A stretch of DNA of 64,000 nt from Alteromonas antoniana (GTDB taxonomy: Bacteria; Pseudomonadota; Gammaproteobacteria; Enterobacterales; Alteromonadaceae). The translations under genes and the position numbers were made by a program. How positions within the stretch are numbered: position 1 is the stretch's first letter; every line of letters starts with the position of its first letter. The notes beneath the pieces were generated by a model. The model had not been told where the DNA came from and made no database searches. It was given only the letters and a program-made list of their open reading frames with translations. Location: the NCBI RefSeq assembly GCF_019249295.1, contig NZ_JAESDH010000010.1, positions 97,203 to 161,202 of the forward strand. Reading direction: 5' to 3'. Of the stretch, positions 21,080-33,171 are shown piece by piece.

Positions 21080-21472
21080 ATGTATGTAATTGGTCAACTT
21101 GCCAAATTGGCAAGCGTAAACGTTGAGACCGTTAGATATTATGAACGGTGCGGCTTAATTGAACAGCCCCAAAAACCCGTTAAAGGTTATCGTCGTTATC
21201 CTGAGACGACTTTGAATCGCATTCGGTTTATCAAACGTGCTCAAGAGTTAGGGTTTTCCTTGGATGAGATCGCTAACTTGCTGATGCTGGAAGAGACTTC
21301 TTGCCAAGAAGTACAAAGTATAGCAAACCACAAACTTGCCAGTGTTCGTGCAAAAATGGCTGATCTACGCCGCTTAGAAACCAGTCTTAATGATTTACTG
21401 AAACAATGTGCAAGCAACACTGAACAGGCACATTGCCCGATTATTACTTCCCTTCTCCCAGAAAACAACTAA
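21080..21472 (+). CDS. merR: mercury-responsive regulator MerR (copy 1)
   Basis: A 130-residue MerR-family activator/repressor with an N-terminal winged helix-turn-helix (IGQLAKLASVNVETVRYYER). The three Hg(II)-binding cysteines are Cys75, Cys110 and Cys119. Their spacing of 35 and 9 equals that of Tn501 MerR (82, 117, 126). It is the first gene inside the left end of the transposon and points the same way as merTPA, unlike the divergent arrangement in Tn501 and Tn21. Its operator lies between it and merT. Confidence 0.95.
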   Translation: MYVIGQLAKLASVNVETVRYYERCGLIEQPQKPVKGYRRYPETTLNRIRFIKRAQELGFSLDEIANLLMLEETSCQEVQSIANHKLASVRAKMADLRRLETSLNDLLKQCASNTEQAHCPIITSLLPENN

Positions 21473-21490
21473 TAACAATCGCTAAACCCC

Positions 21491-21522
21491 TTGACTCCGT
21501 ACTTGGATACGGAGTTTATACT
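21491..21522 (+). promoter_or_regulatory. mer promoter/operator, copy 1
   Basis: A -35 TTGACT (21491-21496) and -10 TATACT (21517-21522) are separated by an overlong 20-bp spacer (19 if TTATAC is used). That spacing is the hallmark of MerR-activated promoters. Inside the spacer is the dyad ACTCCGTA / TACGGAGT with a 6-bp centre, the MerR operator. merT starts 35 bp downstream. Confidence 0.92.
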
Positions 21523-21556
21523 GTTTTCTATCAGAACATTTGAAGTGGAGTAAGCC

Positions 21557-21904
21557 ATGGCAAAAAACGATACCAGTTTACCGCTAGTTGGTGGTATTGC
21601 TGCTGCTATTGGTGCTGGGCTTTGTTGTGCTGGGCCCTTAGTCTTGTTACTACTAGGCGTTAGTGGTTCTTGGATTGGCAATCTGACCGTATTGGAGCCA
21701 TACCGCCCTATTTTTATCTTGCTGGTACTGGTTTTATTTAGTTTTGCCGGTTGGAAAGTTTATCGACCTATAGAAGAGTGTGAGCCTGGAACCGCTTGTG
21801 CAATGCCACAAGTACGTAAGCGCCGGCAGATCATTTTCTGGGTAACCGCCTTCATTGCATTAATATTAGTCACTAGCAATTACTGGATTATCTGGTTTGC
21901 TTAA
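21557..21904 (+). CDS. merT: mercuric transport protein MerT (copy 1)
   Basis: A 115-residue inner-membrane protein that takes Hg(II) from MerP to the cytoplasm. It has three membrane helices, the Cys23-Cys24 pair in the first (GAGLCCAGP) and the cytoplasmic pair Cys75 and Cys81 (EECEPGTAC). It is the first gene after the mer operator and is followed by merP after a short gap. Confidence 0.95.
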   Translation: MAKNDTSLPLVGGIAAAIGAGLCCAGPLVLLLLGVSGSWIGNLTVLEPYRPIFILLVLVLFSFAGWKVYRPIEECEPGTACAMPQVRKRRQIIFWVTAFIALILVTSNYWIIWFA

Positions 21905-21938
21905 TTATATCGTTGAGAAATAACCCTTGGAGAAGAAG

Positions 21939-22214
21939 ATGAAAAAAATTGCACTATTATCCCTACTATCAATACTTAGCTTGGGTGCGTTTGCCAAGCA
22001 GCAAACAGTCATGCTTGAAGTTCCCACGATGACCTGCGTAACTTGTCCGATTACGGTGGAAAAAGCATTGCAACAGGTTGAGGGAGTTACCAAAGCTGAA
22101 GTGACCTTCGAAGATAAGTTAGCCGTGGTCACTTTTGATGATGAAAAAACTACGGTGGAAAAGCTGACCGAGGCCACAAAAAATGCCGGCTATCCATCTG
22201 TGGTAAAGCAATAA
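21939..22214 (+). CDS. merP: periplasmic mercury-binding protein MerP (copy 1)
   Basis: A 91-residue protein with a signal peptide (to about residue 19) and a heavy-metal-associated fold. The MTCVTC motif provides Cys33 and Cys36 for Hg(II). The ATG at 21939 has a GGAG site 6-10 bp upstream and is preferred to a TTG 12 bp earlier. It passes Hg(II) to MerT. Confidence 0.95.
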   Translation: MKKIALLSLLSILSLGAFAKQQTVMLEVPTMTCVTCPITVEKALQQVEGVTKAEVTFEDKLAVVTFDDEKTTVEKLTEATKNAGYPSVVKQ

Positions 22215-22227
22215 AGGACGAATACTA

Positions 22228-24321
<2,094 letters not shown>

Positions 24322-24444
24322 GCTTTATCTTTCGTCAGAAAAGATATTTATGAGTCTGCTTTTGGTTTCCAGTGATACGGTACTACCAATTTACTGCATA
24401 TTTCTTCGTGGAAAGTTTCTTCAGTAACTGTTTGAGAGCTAGCC

Positions 24445-25242
24445 TCAAGCAAGATATTTGGCCACAATAGGAGATGTGATCATCTGAATTACTGCAAAGA
24501 ATGTGGCTGGTATTACTATTTCTGATGGCAACCGGGATGCAGCCACAAAAGCCGCTGCAATGCTAAATTCTTTTTTGCTGACAGTAAATAGGTATGCGAT
24601 GACTTCCGGTCGGTCTGTCGTTATAAACCGTGAAGCCATTCCAATTAAGTAGCCACAAAGATTTAGACTTAAAGCTGCTCCAGCAATTACAAAAGCATAC
24701 TATCCATAACCAATGATGGTTTCTGCATTGGAAGCCACTACCGCAAGTAATATTACAAGATAGAAGACTGACCCAATTCCTGCGTAAGTCGAATCATGCT
24801 TTGAAATAATCGTCGGAAAGTTGGTGCGTAAGGTTACACCGAGAATTGTAGGCACTAAAACAACTAGAGCTAACTCCAGGATGATGGAAACGAGAGGGAC
24901 TTCTAGCTGTATCCCTGTCAGCCATAGAAAAAGGAGCGGAACTACGAAAGGAGAAAAGGCTGTATTGACCGCATTGAAAAAGGCGACCAGTCAAGAAGCC
25001 TGCAATTGAATCGGGCCATAGACGAGCCCCATTGCCAAAAACTGTCTTGACGGTTTGCGAAAGACTATTCGTACGGCATGTGCATCAAATGTAAGGCTGA
25101 TCACAAACATCAGAATCACAAGTAAAGGGGCTATTGAGGAGTCGAGGTACTTCCCGGATTCGGGCAATATCAGGCCAACTCCAGCTACAATAATCACAAA
25201 CCAAACAAGATTTGATTCAACGAAATAAATTAATCGACGCAT
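24445..25242 (-). pseudogene. decayed bile acid:sodium symporter-family transporter
   Basis: The minus strand keeps one frame of about 265 codons. It reads as a BASS/ACR3-like membrane transporter (LVWFVIIVAGVGLILPESG, then AFFNAVNTAFSPFVVPLLFLW, then SRFITTDRPEVIAYLFTVSKKEF). Two in-frame stops break it: TGA at 24991-24993 and TAG at 24700-24702. No frameshift is needed. It is the last gene of the transposon's minus-strand efflux operon. The transported ion was probably unrelated to mercury; arsenite is possible but not shown. Confidence 0.8.
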
Positions 25243-25301
25243 AGGTCAAGGGTACCAGTTACAGTGCGGCCACAATATAAATTATAGCTGTACACTCCCA
25301 A

Positions 25302-26189
25302 TTACAGAGCTTGAGAATCATCGCGACATTGCTCATTTGTCATTTCAAGCTCAATGGTCGTATGCTCTAAATTAAATTTACTCAATCGTTCTGCTATGGA
25401 CTTTTTTAACTCCAGTTGCTGTTGAGTAGACAGTGCCTCTTGTAGAGCTAGATGAGCAGTAAGTACATGATGCTCTCCATCCAATGACCACAAGTGCAGG
25501 TGATGGATACTATCCACTTCTTTGAGTTCTATTAAGGTTTTATAAACTGATTTTGACAGTTCTTTGTCAGGGATTGCCTGTAAAAATAACCTTATAGTGT
25601 GCCAAAGGTTTTTAGCAACATTAATTAAAATATAGAGAGTGAAAAGAATTGATAAAGCTGGGTCAAGAATGGGCCAGTCAACAAAAAGAAGTACGATGGA
25701 AACGATTAAAACTGCAACCCAACCCAGTACATCTTCCAATAAATGCCAATTGAGTACACGCTCATTAAGAGTTTTGCCTTTACTTAATTTATAAGCCGCA
25801 AACCCATTAACTAGCACCCCAAACACGGCTAAGGCGATCATGCCCTCAACTATAGGCATTTCTGGTTGCAGGAGTTTAGGGATAGCTTCTGTCAGAACCC
25901 AGACGGAACCAATAATGAGGACTAGACCATTAATAAGTGCACCGAACAATGATAACCGGCGGTAACCATAGGTGAACTCTGAATTTGAACCTTTTTCACT
26001 AACTTTACTGAGAAACCAAGCAAATCCGATGGATAAACTGTCGCCAAGATCATGAACGGCGTCGGCCATGATGGCGGTACTATTGGTTAAGATACCTCCT
26101 ATAAATTCGATAATGGTAAAGGTGACATTCAGAAAAAATGCCCAACCTATACGATTATTTGAACCATGTGAGTGCGAATGATCATGCAT
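25302..26189 (-). CDS. cation diffusion facilitator, CzcD/ZitB type
   Basis: A 295-residue CDF transporter that exchanges cytoplasmic Zn(II)/Cd(II)/Co(II)-type ions for protons. It has a His-rich N terminus (HDHSHSHG), membrane helices with the metal-site pair ADAVHDLGDS and LEDVLGW, and a cytoplasmic C-terminal domain with HHLHLWSLDGEHHVLTAH. Length and motifs fit the CzcD/ZitB branch. It lies 34 bp after the preceding CDF gene of the operon. Metal specificity is inferred, not shown. Confidence 0.93.
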   Translation of the reverse strand: MHDHSHSHGSNNRIGWAFFLNVTFTIIEFIGGILTNSTAIMADAVHDLGDSLSIGFAWFLSKVSEKGSNSEFTYGYRRLSLFGALINGLVLIIGSVWVLTEAIPKLLQPEMPIVEGMIALAVFGVLVNGFAAYKLSKGKTLNERVLNWHLLEDVLGWVAVLIVSIVLLFVDWPILDPALSILFTLYILINVAKNLWHTIRLFLQAIPDKELSKSVYKTLIELKEVDSIHHLHLWSLDGEHHVLTAHLALQEALSTQQQLELKKSIAERLSKFNLEHTTIELEMTNEQCRDDSQAL

Positions 26190-26223
26190 TTAAGATTACC
26201 TCTTGTGGAGCTCTATTCCTACC

Positions 26224-27126
26224 TTAGGATTTGATCTTCAATATACGAATACCGCCAACTAAAACAATTAATCCAATGATAAACCCAATGATTAAGTCTG
26301 GATATTGTGAGCCCGTCCATGCCACTAATCCTCCGGCAATAATAACGCCTGCGTTAGCGATGACATCGTTAGCAGAAAAAATCCAACTTGCTCTCATGTG
26401 AGCGCCGCCATTTCGCTTTTTGGCAATTAAGATTAAGCACCAGACATTTGCTACCAAGGCAATTAAGCCAAACACCATCATAAGGTTTGACTCAGGCTCA
26501 CTCCCTTGAACCAGTCTCCTCACAACTTCTGTTAATACACCCAGAGCTAATATAATCTGTAACCATCCTGATATATGCGCTGCACGGAGTTTTTTTCGGA
26601 CGCCATGCCCAACGGCGTATAGTGCCACCCCATACACTGCTGCATCGGCAAACATATCCAATGAATCAGCTATCAATCCGGTCGATTGTGCCCACCAGCC
26701 GATAACAAGTTCTGTAATAAACATCACTGCATTAATAGCTAATAGCATTTTAAGTATCCCAGCTTCCTCTGCTTCTTCATTTTGTGCCGTCAACCTTGCT
26801 TTATGGATAATCTCGCTGTCCACAGCGTTAGTTGATTCCAATCTAGCCCCAAGCCCAAGAGACGTTATCCGGTCTTCTACCATGTCCCTGAGTTCAAGGT
26901 GATGAAGCACTCTAACTATGCGTTTATGTGTATCAAACTCGAGGATTACACTTGGCTCAAGACTGTCCAGTGCCATTCGGATCATGCTTTCCTCTGATGG
27001 GCAGTCCATTTTAGGAACGTGGTATTCGCTTACATGTGCCCCTTCAAATAACTTGTCGTCGTTAGTAATATCTTGTGTTTCATCTGTAGCATCTGCTTTG
27101 CAGTCACGGTTACATTTCTGGCTCAT
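26224..27126 (-). CDS. cation transporter (CDF-like) with N-terminal HMA-like domain
   Basis: About 300 residues from the preferred Met at 27126; an upstream in-frame start at 27174 cannot be excluded. The N terminus is Cys-containing (QKCNRDCKAD), then a divergent heavy-metal-associated domain with MDCPSEE. The membrane part has the CDF signature LIADSLDMFADAAVYGVAL and a second site HMRASWIFSANDVIAN. It is a close relative of the protein at 58353. It lies between the RND genes and the CzcD-type gene and probably feeds metals to the same system. Confidence 0.85.
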   Translation of the reverse strand: MSQKCNRDCKADATDETQDITNDDKLFEGAHVSEYHVPKMDCPSEESMIRMALDSLEPSVILEFDTHKRIVRVLHHLELRDMVEDRITSLGLGARLESTNAVDSEIIHKARLTAQNEEAEEAGILKMLLAINAVMFITELVIGWWAQSTGLIADSLDMFADAAVYGVALYAVGHGVRKKLRAAHISGWLQIILALGVLTEVVRRLVQGSEPESNLMMVFGLIALVANVWCLILIAKKRNGGAHMRASWIFSANDVIANAGVIIAGGLVAWTGSQYPDLIIGFIIGLIVLVGGIRILKIKS

Positions 27127-27302
27127 AGGTATACCTTGCATTTTTTGATATTGGCTTTCCCCCTCCCCGATCACTATAGTCTAAAGCGGAGAGTCCTCGA
27201 TACGAAAATGGGCGAGCTTTCAGCATTAATGGGGTGTTGGTTCAAACCATCTTGCTATTATAAAGTATTGCCGACTCCAAAATAGAGCCGGCAGATTGCT
27301 AG

Positions 27303-30300
27303 TTAGTGTTTCTCCTTCAACTTACCTTTTGAAAACCAGGCAAACAGAACGGGCAACACAAACAGTGTTAAAAATGTGGCTGTTATCAGCCCGCCTACGA
27401 TAACACTGGCAAGCGGTTTTTGTATCTCTGCGCCAACGCCATTTGATAGCAACATCGGTATTAAACCTAACGCAGATGTCACTGCTGTCATCAATACCGG
27501 TCTAAGCCTGGATACGGCACCATCAAAAGCGGCTTCACTGACAGGTAGGCCATCCTTGATACGCTGATTGATACTTTCAACCATCACTACACCGTTAAGT
27601 ACCGCGACGCCAAACAGGGTAATAAATCCGACCGAGCTGGGCACTGATAAATACTGCCCTGACAGCCAGAGTGAGAACACCCCACCAATAACGGCTAGAG
27701 GTACATTTACCAGGATCAGCATAGCCTGACCAACCGAAGCAAAGGCAAAGTAAAGCAACAAGGCAATAAGCGCCAGCGATAATGGCACGACCAGCGACAG
27801 ACGCTTTTGTGCTCGCTGTTGATTTTCGAATTGTCCACCTATATCCACGGAGTAACCCGTTGGCAAATCAACTTGTTCAGCAATCGCTGCGCGAATATCT
27901 GCTACCACACTGCCCATATCACGCCCTTGCACATTGGCCTGAACGACTACTCTGCGCTGAACATCATCGCGGCGAACCTGCGGCGGGCCGGAAGCAATAT
28001 TTACAGAGGCTACATCACCAAGGCGAACCCAGGCTCCTGAAGGTGCCTGCAAACGAAGGTCAGCAATAGTTTCGCGATCTTGGCGAAAACGTTCATCCAA
28101 CCGAACATAGATATCATAACGTTCGTTACCATTGATGATTTGTCCAGCGCTGGCACCGCCAAGCCCATTTCGAACCACTTCCATGACATCCGCTACGTCG
28201 AGTCCATAACGAGACAATGCGCGGCGATTGGGCTTTACGACCAATTGAGCTTCACCGACAATTTGCTCCATGGCAACATCACGCGTACCGTCGATCTTTT
28301 TGACCACTGCCTCAATTGCCTGCCCTTTTTCAGCCAGCACATCAAGATCTTTACCAAAGAGTTTTATCGCTAGTTGCGCTTTAACCCCCGATAACAGCTC
28401 ATCCACACGGGTGGCAATTGGTTGTGAAAAATTGAACAGCAATCCGGGATGTTGTTCCAGCTTTTGCTCCATCAGGGATTGAAGTTCATAACGATTATCG
28501 GCGCTGGTCCATTCTGGCACTGGCTTAAGACCAATATAGATCTCAATGTTATTCACTGGCTCTGGATCACCGCCAATTTCGGCACGTCCAATGCGTGATA
28601 ACGCATAGGTGACTTCCGGGAATTCCATCAGCATTGCTTCGAGTTTTGGAGCGACTTCAAGCGCAGTATCCAGGCTGGAGGACGGAGCGAGAGTTACCCG
28701 GAGGTTGACCGTTCCTTCTTCGAGTTCAGGCACAAACTCGGTACCCAGACGCGGTATTACTAAAGCTGCCGCAACCACGAGCGTTACAGCAATACCAACG
28801 ACGACCTTACTGTGGCTCATAGCCCACGACAAACCCTTGCGGTAGAGTTTATCAAGTGGTTTCAAGACGAAACTCTCCCGCGGGCGTATCCCTTTGCGAA
28901 ACAGGTAGGTGGCTAATGCTGGGACTATGATTAAAGCTACAACCAGCGCGGACAGCATAGACAGCATGATACTGATAGCCATCGGCTGGAACAGTTTGGC
29001 TTCGACCCCTTCGAAACTGAATAGCGGCATGAAGACAACTAAAATAATTGCTGTCGCAAAAAATATAGGTCTTGCTACCTCTCTGCCAGCTTCTTGCAAG
29101 CGTAAAGCAATCCCATGGCTATCATGAGCTGCATCAACAGGATCTGGATCATCCTGAACCATTGTCTGTCTATCTTTGTCATGGGTGGCATCGGGATGGG
29201 TCAAATGTTTGAACATGTTTTCGACCATCACTACAGAGCCATCCACGAGCATGCCAATGGCCACGGCAATACCGCCTAGAGACATTAAGTTTGCCGAAAG
29301 ACCAAACCACGCCATCACCATCAAAGCAATACCGATGGAAATTGGAATTGAGATCAGTACCAGTAAGGTAGCACGCAAATTCATTAGGAACAGCGCCAAA
29401 ATGACCACAATGAAGACAAACGCCAGTAACAGAGCATTGACAACGGTATCAACCGCTTGCGTCACCAGATCGGCCTGATCATAGTAAGCCTCGAACTTAA
29501 CTCCTTCCGGTAACGCCTGATTAATACGCTCGATACGGGCATTAACCCCATCAATGGTGCTTTTGGTATTGGCGCCTAAACGTTTTAATACAATGCCTGA
29601 GACGACTTCGCCTAGTGTCTCAACTTTCCCATCCGAAGTTCGGCGTGTCATGGTCACTGCGCCCTGGCGGATTTCGCTACCCAGATTCACTTTGGCTACA
29701 TCCGATACGGTGATAGTGGTGCCATCCACCGTTTTCAGGGGAACTTGACGGATCTGCTCCAGCCCTTGCTTGCCATGATCGAGCCAGCCGGTACCTCGGA
29801 TCACCAATTGCTCCTGACCACGGTTCATATACCAGCCGCCAACATTGGTGTTGTTACGCTCCAGAGCCGCCATGATATCGTCCTGGGTCAGATCGTAAGA
29901 TAACAGCTTTGACGGATTCAGATCGACCTGATACTGACGCACCTCACCGCCGAAAGACAGCACATCAGTCACGCCTTCGGCCGGGATAAGCAACAACTTG
30001 ACCACCCAGTCATTTAAGCTGCGTAGCTCCATGGCATCGAAACCCGAACCGGGTTCGGCAACCAGTAAATACTGATAGACTTGCCCCAGCCCAGAAGTGT
30101 TTGGCCCCATTTCGGGTGTACCAACGCCCTCTGGAATCAGCTCTTTGGCAGCCTGAAGTCGCTCGAATACCAGTTGCCGGGCAAAGTAAATATCAGTGCC
30201 TTCCTTAAACACAACAGTAACGCCAGACAAGCCAGTCTTTGAAATAGACCTTACTTCTTCTACATCAGGCAGAGCGTACATGACAGCTTCAATCGGATAG

Positions 30301-30497
30301 GTTATCAGCTGCTCGACTTCCTCAGCAGCCAAGCCAGGAGCTTCAGTATTGACCGAGACCTGAACGTTGGTAACATCCGGAAATGCATCAAGATTCAGCC
30401 TTGGAATAATAAAAAAGGCGCTGACCGTTAGTGTAATGAGCGCAATCGCCACCAGCAAACGGTTAGTGACCGCCCAATCGACAATTCGATTAAACAT
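27303..30497 (-). CDS. heavy-metal RND efflux pump, inner-membrane subunit (cluster 1)
   Basis: A 1064-residue HME-type RND transporter that uses the proton gradient to expel metal ions through a CBA tripartite channel. It has the usual twelve-helix, two-loop layout. Its fourth helix reads GGIAVAIGMLVDGSVVMVEN, unlike the DFG-type motif of the second pump at 52453. That suggests a different metal class, closer to HME3/HME4-type pumps than to CzcA proper. It follows the adaptor gene by 16 bp. Confidence 0.92.
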   Translation of the reverse strand: MFNRIVDWAVTNRLLVAIALITLTVSAFFIIPRLNLDAFPDVTNVQVSVNTEAPGLAAEEVEQLITYPIEAVMYALPDVEEVRSISKTGLSGVTVVFKEGTDIYFARQLVFERLQAAKELIPEGVGTPEMGPNTSGLGQVYQYLLVAEPGSGFDAMELRSLNDWVVKLLLIPAEGVTDVLSFGGEVRQYQVDLNPSKLLSYDLTQDDIMAALERNNTNVGGWYMNRGQEQLVIRGTGWLDHGKQGLEQIRQVPLKTVDGTTITVSDVAKVNLGSEIRQGAVTMTRRTSDGKVETLGEVVSGIVLKRLGANTKSTIDGVNARIERINQALPEGVKFEAYYDQADLVTQAVDTVVNALLLAFVFIVVILALFLMNLRATLLVLISIPISIGIALMVMAWFGLSANLMSLGGIAVAIGMLVDGSVVMVENMFKHLTHPDATHDKDRQTMVQDDPDPVDAAHDSHGIALRLQEAGREVARPIFFATAIILVVFMPLFSFEGVEAKLFQPMAISIMLSMLSALVVALIIVPALATYLFRKGIRPRESFVLKPLDKLYRKGLSWAMSHSKVVVGIAVTLVVAAALVIPRLGTEFVPELEEGTVNLRVTLAPSSSLDTALEVAPKLEAMLMEFPEVTYALSRIGRAEIGGDPEPVNNIEIYIGLKPVPEWTSADNRYELQSLMEQKLEQHPGLLFNFSQPIATRVDELLSGVKAQLAIKLFGKDLDVLAEKGQAIEAVVKKIDGTRDVAMEQIVGEAQLVVKPNRRALSRYGLDVADVMEVVRNGLGGASAGQIINGNERYDIYVRLDERFRQDRETIADLRLQAPSGAWVRLGDVASVNIASGPPQVRRDDVQRRVVVQANVQGRDMGSVVADIRAAIAEQVDLPTGYSVDIGGQFENQQRAQKRLSLVVPLSLALIALLLYFAFASVGQAMLILVNVPLAVIGGVFSLWLSGQYLSVPSSVGFITLFGVAVLNGVVMVESINQRIKDGLPVSEAAFDGAVSRLRPVLMTAVTSALGLIPMLLSNGVGAEIQKPLASVIVGGLITATFLTLFVLPVLFAWFSKGKLKEKH

Positions 30498-30513
30498 AGA
30501 GTCTCCTTAATGC

Positions 30514-31830
30514 TTAGTGGTTATGCGGATCAAAACCGCCTTTGGCGATTTGTGAAGCAACAAAAAAGGCACCGTCGGTAACAATACGTGTTCCGGGAAC
30601 AATGCCGTTAATTTCACGCAACGAACCTAGTGCTCGCTTTAGTTCAACTTCTTGAGAGCGAAACTGCCCTGGACTCTCTTCTACAAAAATTGCCCAGTCT
30701 CCATCGGGATTTCGCATCAGTGCTGACTCTGGCACAGCCAATACCGGCTCTTCTGTACGAAAACGGAAGAAGACCTCTGCAAACTGTCCCGGATGCAGCC
30801 TATGCTCCAGGTTGTCCACCAATAAGCGCACTGTTCGGGTTCGTGTAACGGGGTTTATGGTATGTGCTTCTTGGGATACCTTGCCTTGAATTCGGATATC
30901 ACCAGCCACAATGTCAGCCAATGTACCGAGCGGAAGTGATATAGACTGATCTGCTGGAAGGTGTGCTTCGACCCAGAGCTGCTTCTCATTGGCCAGCTTG
31001 ATCAGAGGAGAACCAGCTTCGACGCGCTGCCCCTGCTCGAAGTCGTCAGATAACACAGAACCATCGGTTTCGGCACGTAGGGTATATTCGCCCAATGCCT
31101 TAATATCTTGCGATGCCAGAGACTGCAAATCTGACTCAGCTAACCCATAGGCCTGCAACGTTGCCCGAGCAGCCTCCCAGCTGGTTTTGGCCTGGATATA
31201 ACGCTGCTCTCCAACGGTTTTGCGACCGAGCTTGCGGACTCTTTCCCATTCAGGCCAAGCGGTGCGATAGTCTGCCTGGGCCTGCGCCACATCCTCACTG
31301 AACAGGGTTACCAGTGGCTGACCTTGTTCGACATGAGCGCCCAATGCTACGTGACGACGTAATACAACGGAAGCTACTCGCGGTGACACTATGTAGCTAG
31401 TGTATCCATTAGAAAGAACTTCCCCTGGTGCGTAGAACTCATAATCAACGCGCTCGGCAGTGAGAGGAGCAACCTGGATATCAGCAATCGTCATTTGAGT
31501 AGCATTTAGTGCCGTAGTGGCAGAAGCTTCTTCTTGATGCCCATGTCCATCTTCTTCAGTATTACTTTCGCTGTGTCCCGCATCATCATGACTTTCATTG
31601 TGGGAACTATCGCTAGACCCATGTTTTGTATCACCATGACGCTCATGTTCATCCGTGGCATTTGATGGGTGCTCCTTGTGAGACGCATCATCCTTATGCT
31701 CAATAACCTCTTGAGCAGGCTTGCTCTTATCATGTTCGTGCGCCTCACCACTCATCGTTTCTGCAAGCCCTATGCTTGGTGCAGTCATTGCGGCGCTTAG
31801 CATCGCTATCAATAATCTATTCATGTTCAT
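30514..31830 (-). CDS. RND periplasmic adaptor (CzcB-like, cluster 1)
   Basis: A 438-residue membrane-fusion protein linking the RND pump to the outer-membrane channel. A signal peptide precedes a long His/Asp/Glu-rich region (about residues 28-95, many HE, HD and SH pairs), which probably binds or buffers metal. Then come a lipoyl/barrel-sandwich region (ASVVLRRHVALGAHVEQGQPL) and a helical hairpin. The next upstream gene, the channel protein, ends 10 bp before it. Confidence 0.92.
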   Translation of the reverse strand: MNMNRLLIAMLSAAMTAPSIGLAETMSGEAHEHDKSKPAQEVIEHKDDASHKEHPSNATDEHERHGDTKHGSSDSSHNESHDDAGHSESNTEEDGHGHQEEASATTALNATQMTIADIQVAPLTAERVDYEFYAPGEVLSNGYTSYIVSPRVASVVLRRHVALGAHVEQGQPLVTLFSEDVAQAQADYRTAWPEWERVRKLGRKTVGEQRYIQAKTSWEAARATLQAYGLAESDLQSLASQDIKALGEYTLRAETDGSVLSDDFEQGQRVEAGSPLIKLANEKQLWVEAHLPADQSISLPLGTLADIVAGDIRIQGKVSQEAHTINPVTRTRTVRLLVDNLEHRLHPGQFAEVFFRFRTEEPVLAVPESALMRNPDGDWAIFVEESPGQFRSQEVELKRALGSLREINGIVPGTRIVTDGAFFVASQIAKGGFDPHNH

Positions 31831-31840
31831 TATCCTATCT

Positions 31841-33073
31841 TTAATTCAGTGGCTTAGTCGCAGTTGGTGCAACAGCTCTGAGCTGGCCGGAGTGCAGCAA
31901 CACTTCGGTTAACGCAAGTTGTGTGTGCTTTTCGAGTGAGATTCCTGCCAGCAGGCTCTCCGAACGCTGGTTGAGAGCGAGCAGGTAGTCAGTTGTTGAT
32001 AGGTCGCCGCTTCGCCACTGGCGTTCCAACAAGTCAGCACTATTTTCAACTCTGCCACGAGCTAGCTCGAGCCAGCGTCGGTATTGCTCGTCATAACGTT
32101 TCCAGGCAGCTTGTGCAGCCTGCCAGTCAAACCGTAGATTGCGATAAACGGCCAAGAATCGGGCCTCTGCTTCTAGTGCTGCACGATTAGCCACACGAGT
32201 TTCGGCACTGTAGTCATTACGTACATTCAAAGGAATCGAGAAGGTCAGGCCGACAGTATTTTCTCCACCGTCGCGACCAGCATTGACTCCAAAGGTCGGC
32301 TCTGCTTTGGCTGCGCGGCGGGTTGCTACGGCCTCTTCCTTGATGGACTTCCAGCGAGCCTGAGCGCTGGCAACATAGGGATGTTGTAACAACTCCTGGT
32401 CAGTAATGGACACTGGCTCCGAAGGCCAGAAATCTTCGGGAATGCCTCCTTTTTCAGGAGTCCACTGTGGCAAAAGTTCGCGCACTCTGCTTTCTGCTTT
32501 TTGCAAAGCGACTTCAAGCTCAGCGACCTGTGCCAGCTGTTTTGATAAAGATAGAAAGGTGAGTTCAGCATCAATAGTGCCTATATCCCCTGCTTTTTGG
32601 CGCTTTTCAGCCACTTGCAATAATGCATTAAGCTGCTCTTTTTGTGCCTGAGCAATAATGGCGGCTTCATTACTGGCACGCCACTCAACCAATGCTGATA
32701 GAGCCTCAGCAGTCTTACTCATAACCTGTTGCTGATACTGGGCTTTGGCTGCTTGTCGGATAAAAGCCGCTTGCTGCTGTTTAGCACCTCGTCTATCCCA
32801 CCAGTCAACCGTTTGAGAAACACCTACACGGTAGTTATTTTCTTCACCAACCTGTTCCAGCTCAGAAGATAACTCCGGGTTGTAAAGTGGCTGTTCCGCT
32901 GCGTCCGCAGTAGCTTCCGAGCCTTGCAGTTGCTCGCGGGCCGCGATGATGTCTGGGTGCTGCTTTATCTGTGATGCCAGCCAGCGCTCCCAATCAACGG
33001 GTTGCGCTTGCGCCGAAGCCGACAGCAAATAAATAACGGCACACATCGCATAAGAAACGGATAGTTTCTTCAT
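31841..33073 (-). CDS. TolC-family outer-membrane channel (CzcC-like, cluster 1)
   Basis: A 410-residue outer-membrane efflux protein, with a signal peptide ending near SASAQAQP and two helical TolC-type repeats (for example SKTAEALSALVEWRASNEAA and RWLELARGRVENSADLLERQW). It is the first gene of the czcCBA-type set in this transposon, 98 bp downstream of the small Cys/His-rich protein gene. Confidence 0.92.
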   Translation of the reverse strand: MKKLSVSYAMCAVIYLLSASAQAQPVDWERWLASQIKQHPDIIAAREQLQGSEATADAAEQPLYNPELSSELEQVGEENNYRVGVSQTVDWWDRRGAKQQQAAFIRQAAKAQYQQQVMSKTAEALSALVEWRASNEAAIIAQAQKEQLNALLQVAEKRQKAGDIGTIDAELTFLSLSKQLAQVAELEVALQKAESRVRELLPQWTPEKGGIPEDFWPSEPVSITDQELLQHPYVASAQARWKSIKEEAVATRRAAKAEPTFGVNAGRDGGENTVGLTFSIPLNVRNDYSAETRVANRAALEAEARFLAVYRNLRFDWQAAQAAWKRYDEQYRRWLELARGRVENSADLLERQWRSGDLSTTDYLLALNQRSESLLAGISLEKHTQLALTEVLLHSGQLRAVAPTATKPLN

Positions 33074-33171
33074 GAAATTTCCTCACAATTAAAATCAAAG
33101 TACATCAGGTACAGCTGGGTTGGCATTTGCACAACGCTATACCTCAGAATAAAAGTTTATTTGTACTGTAT

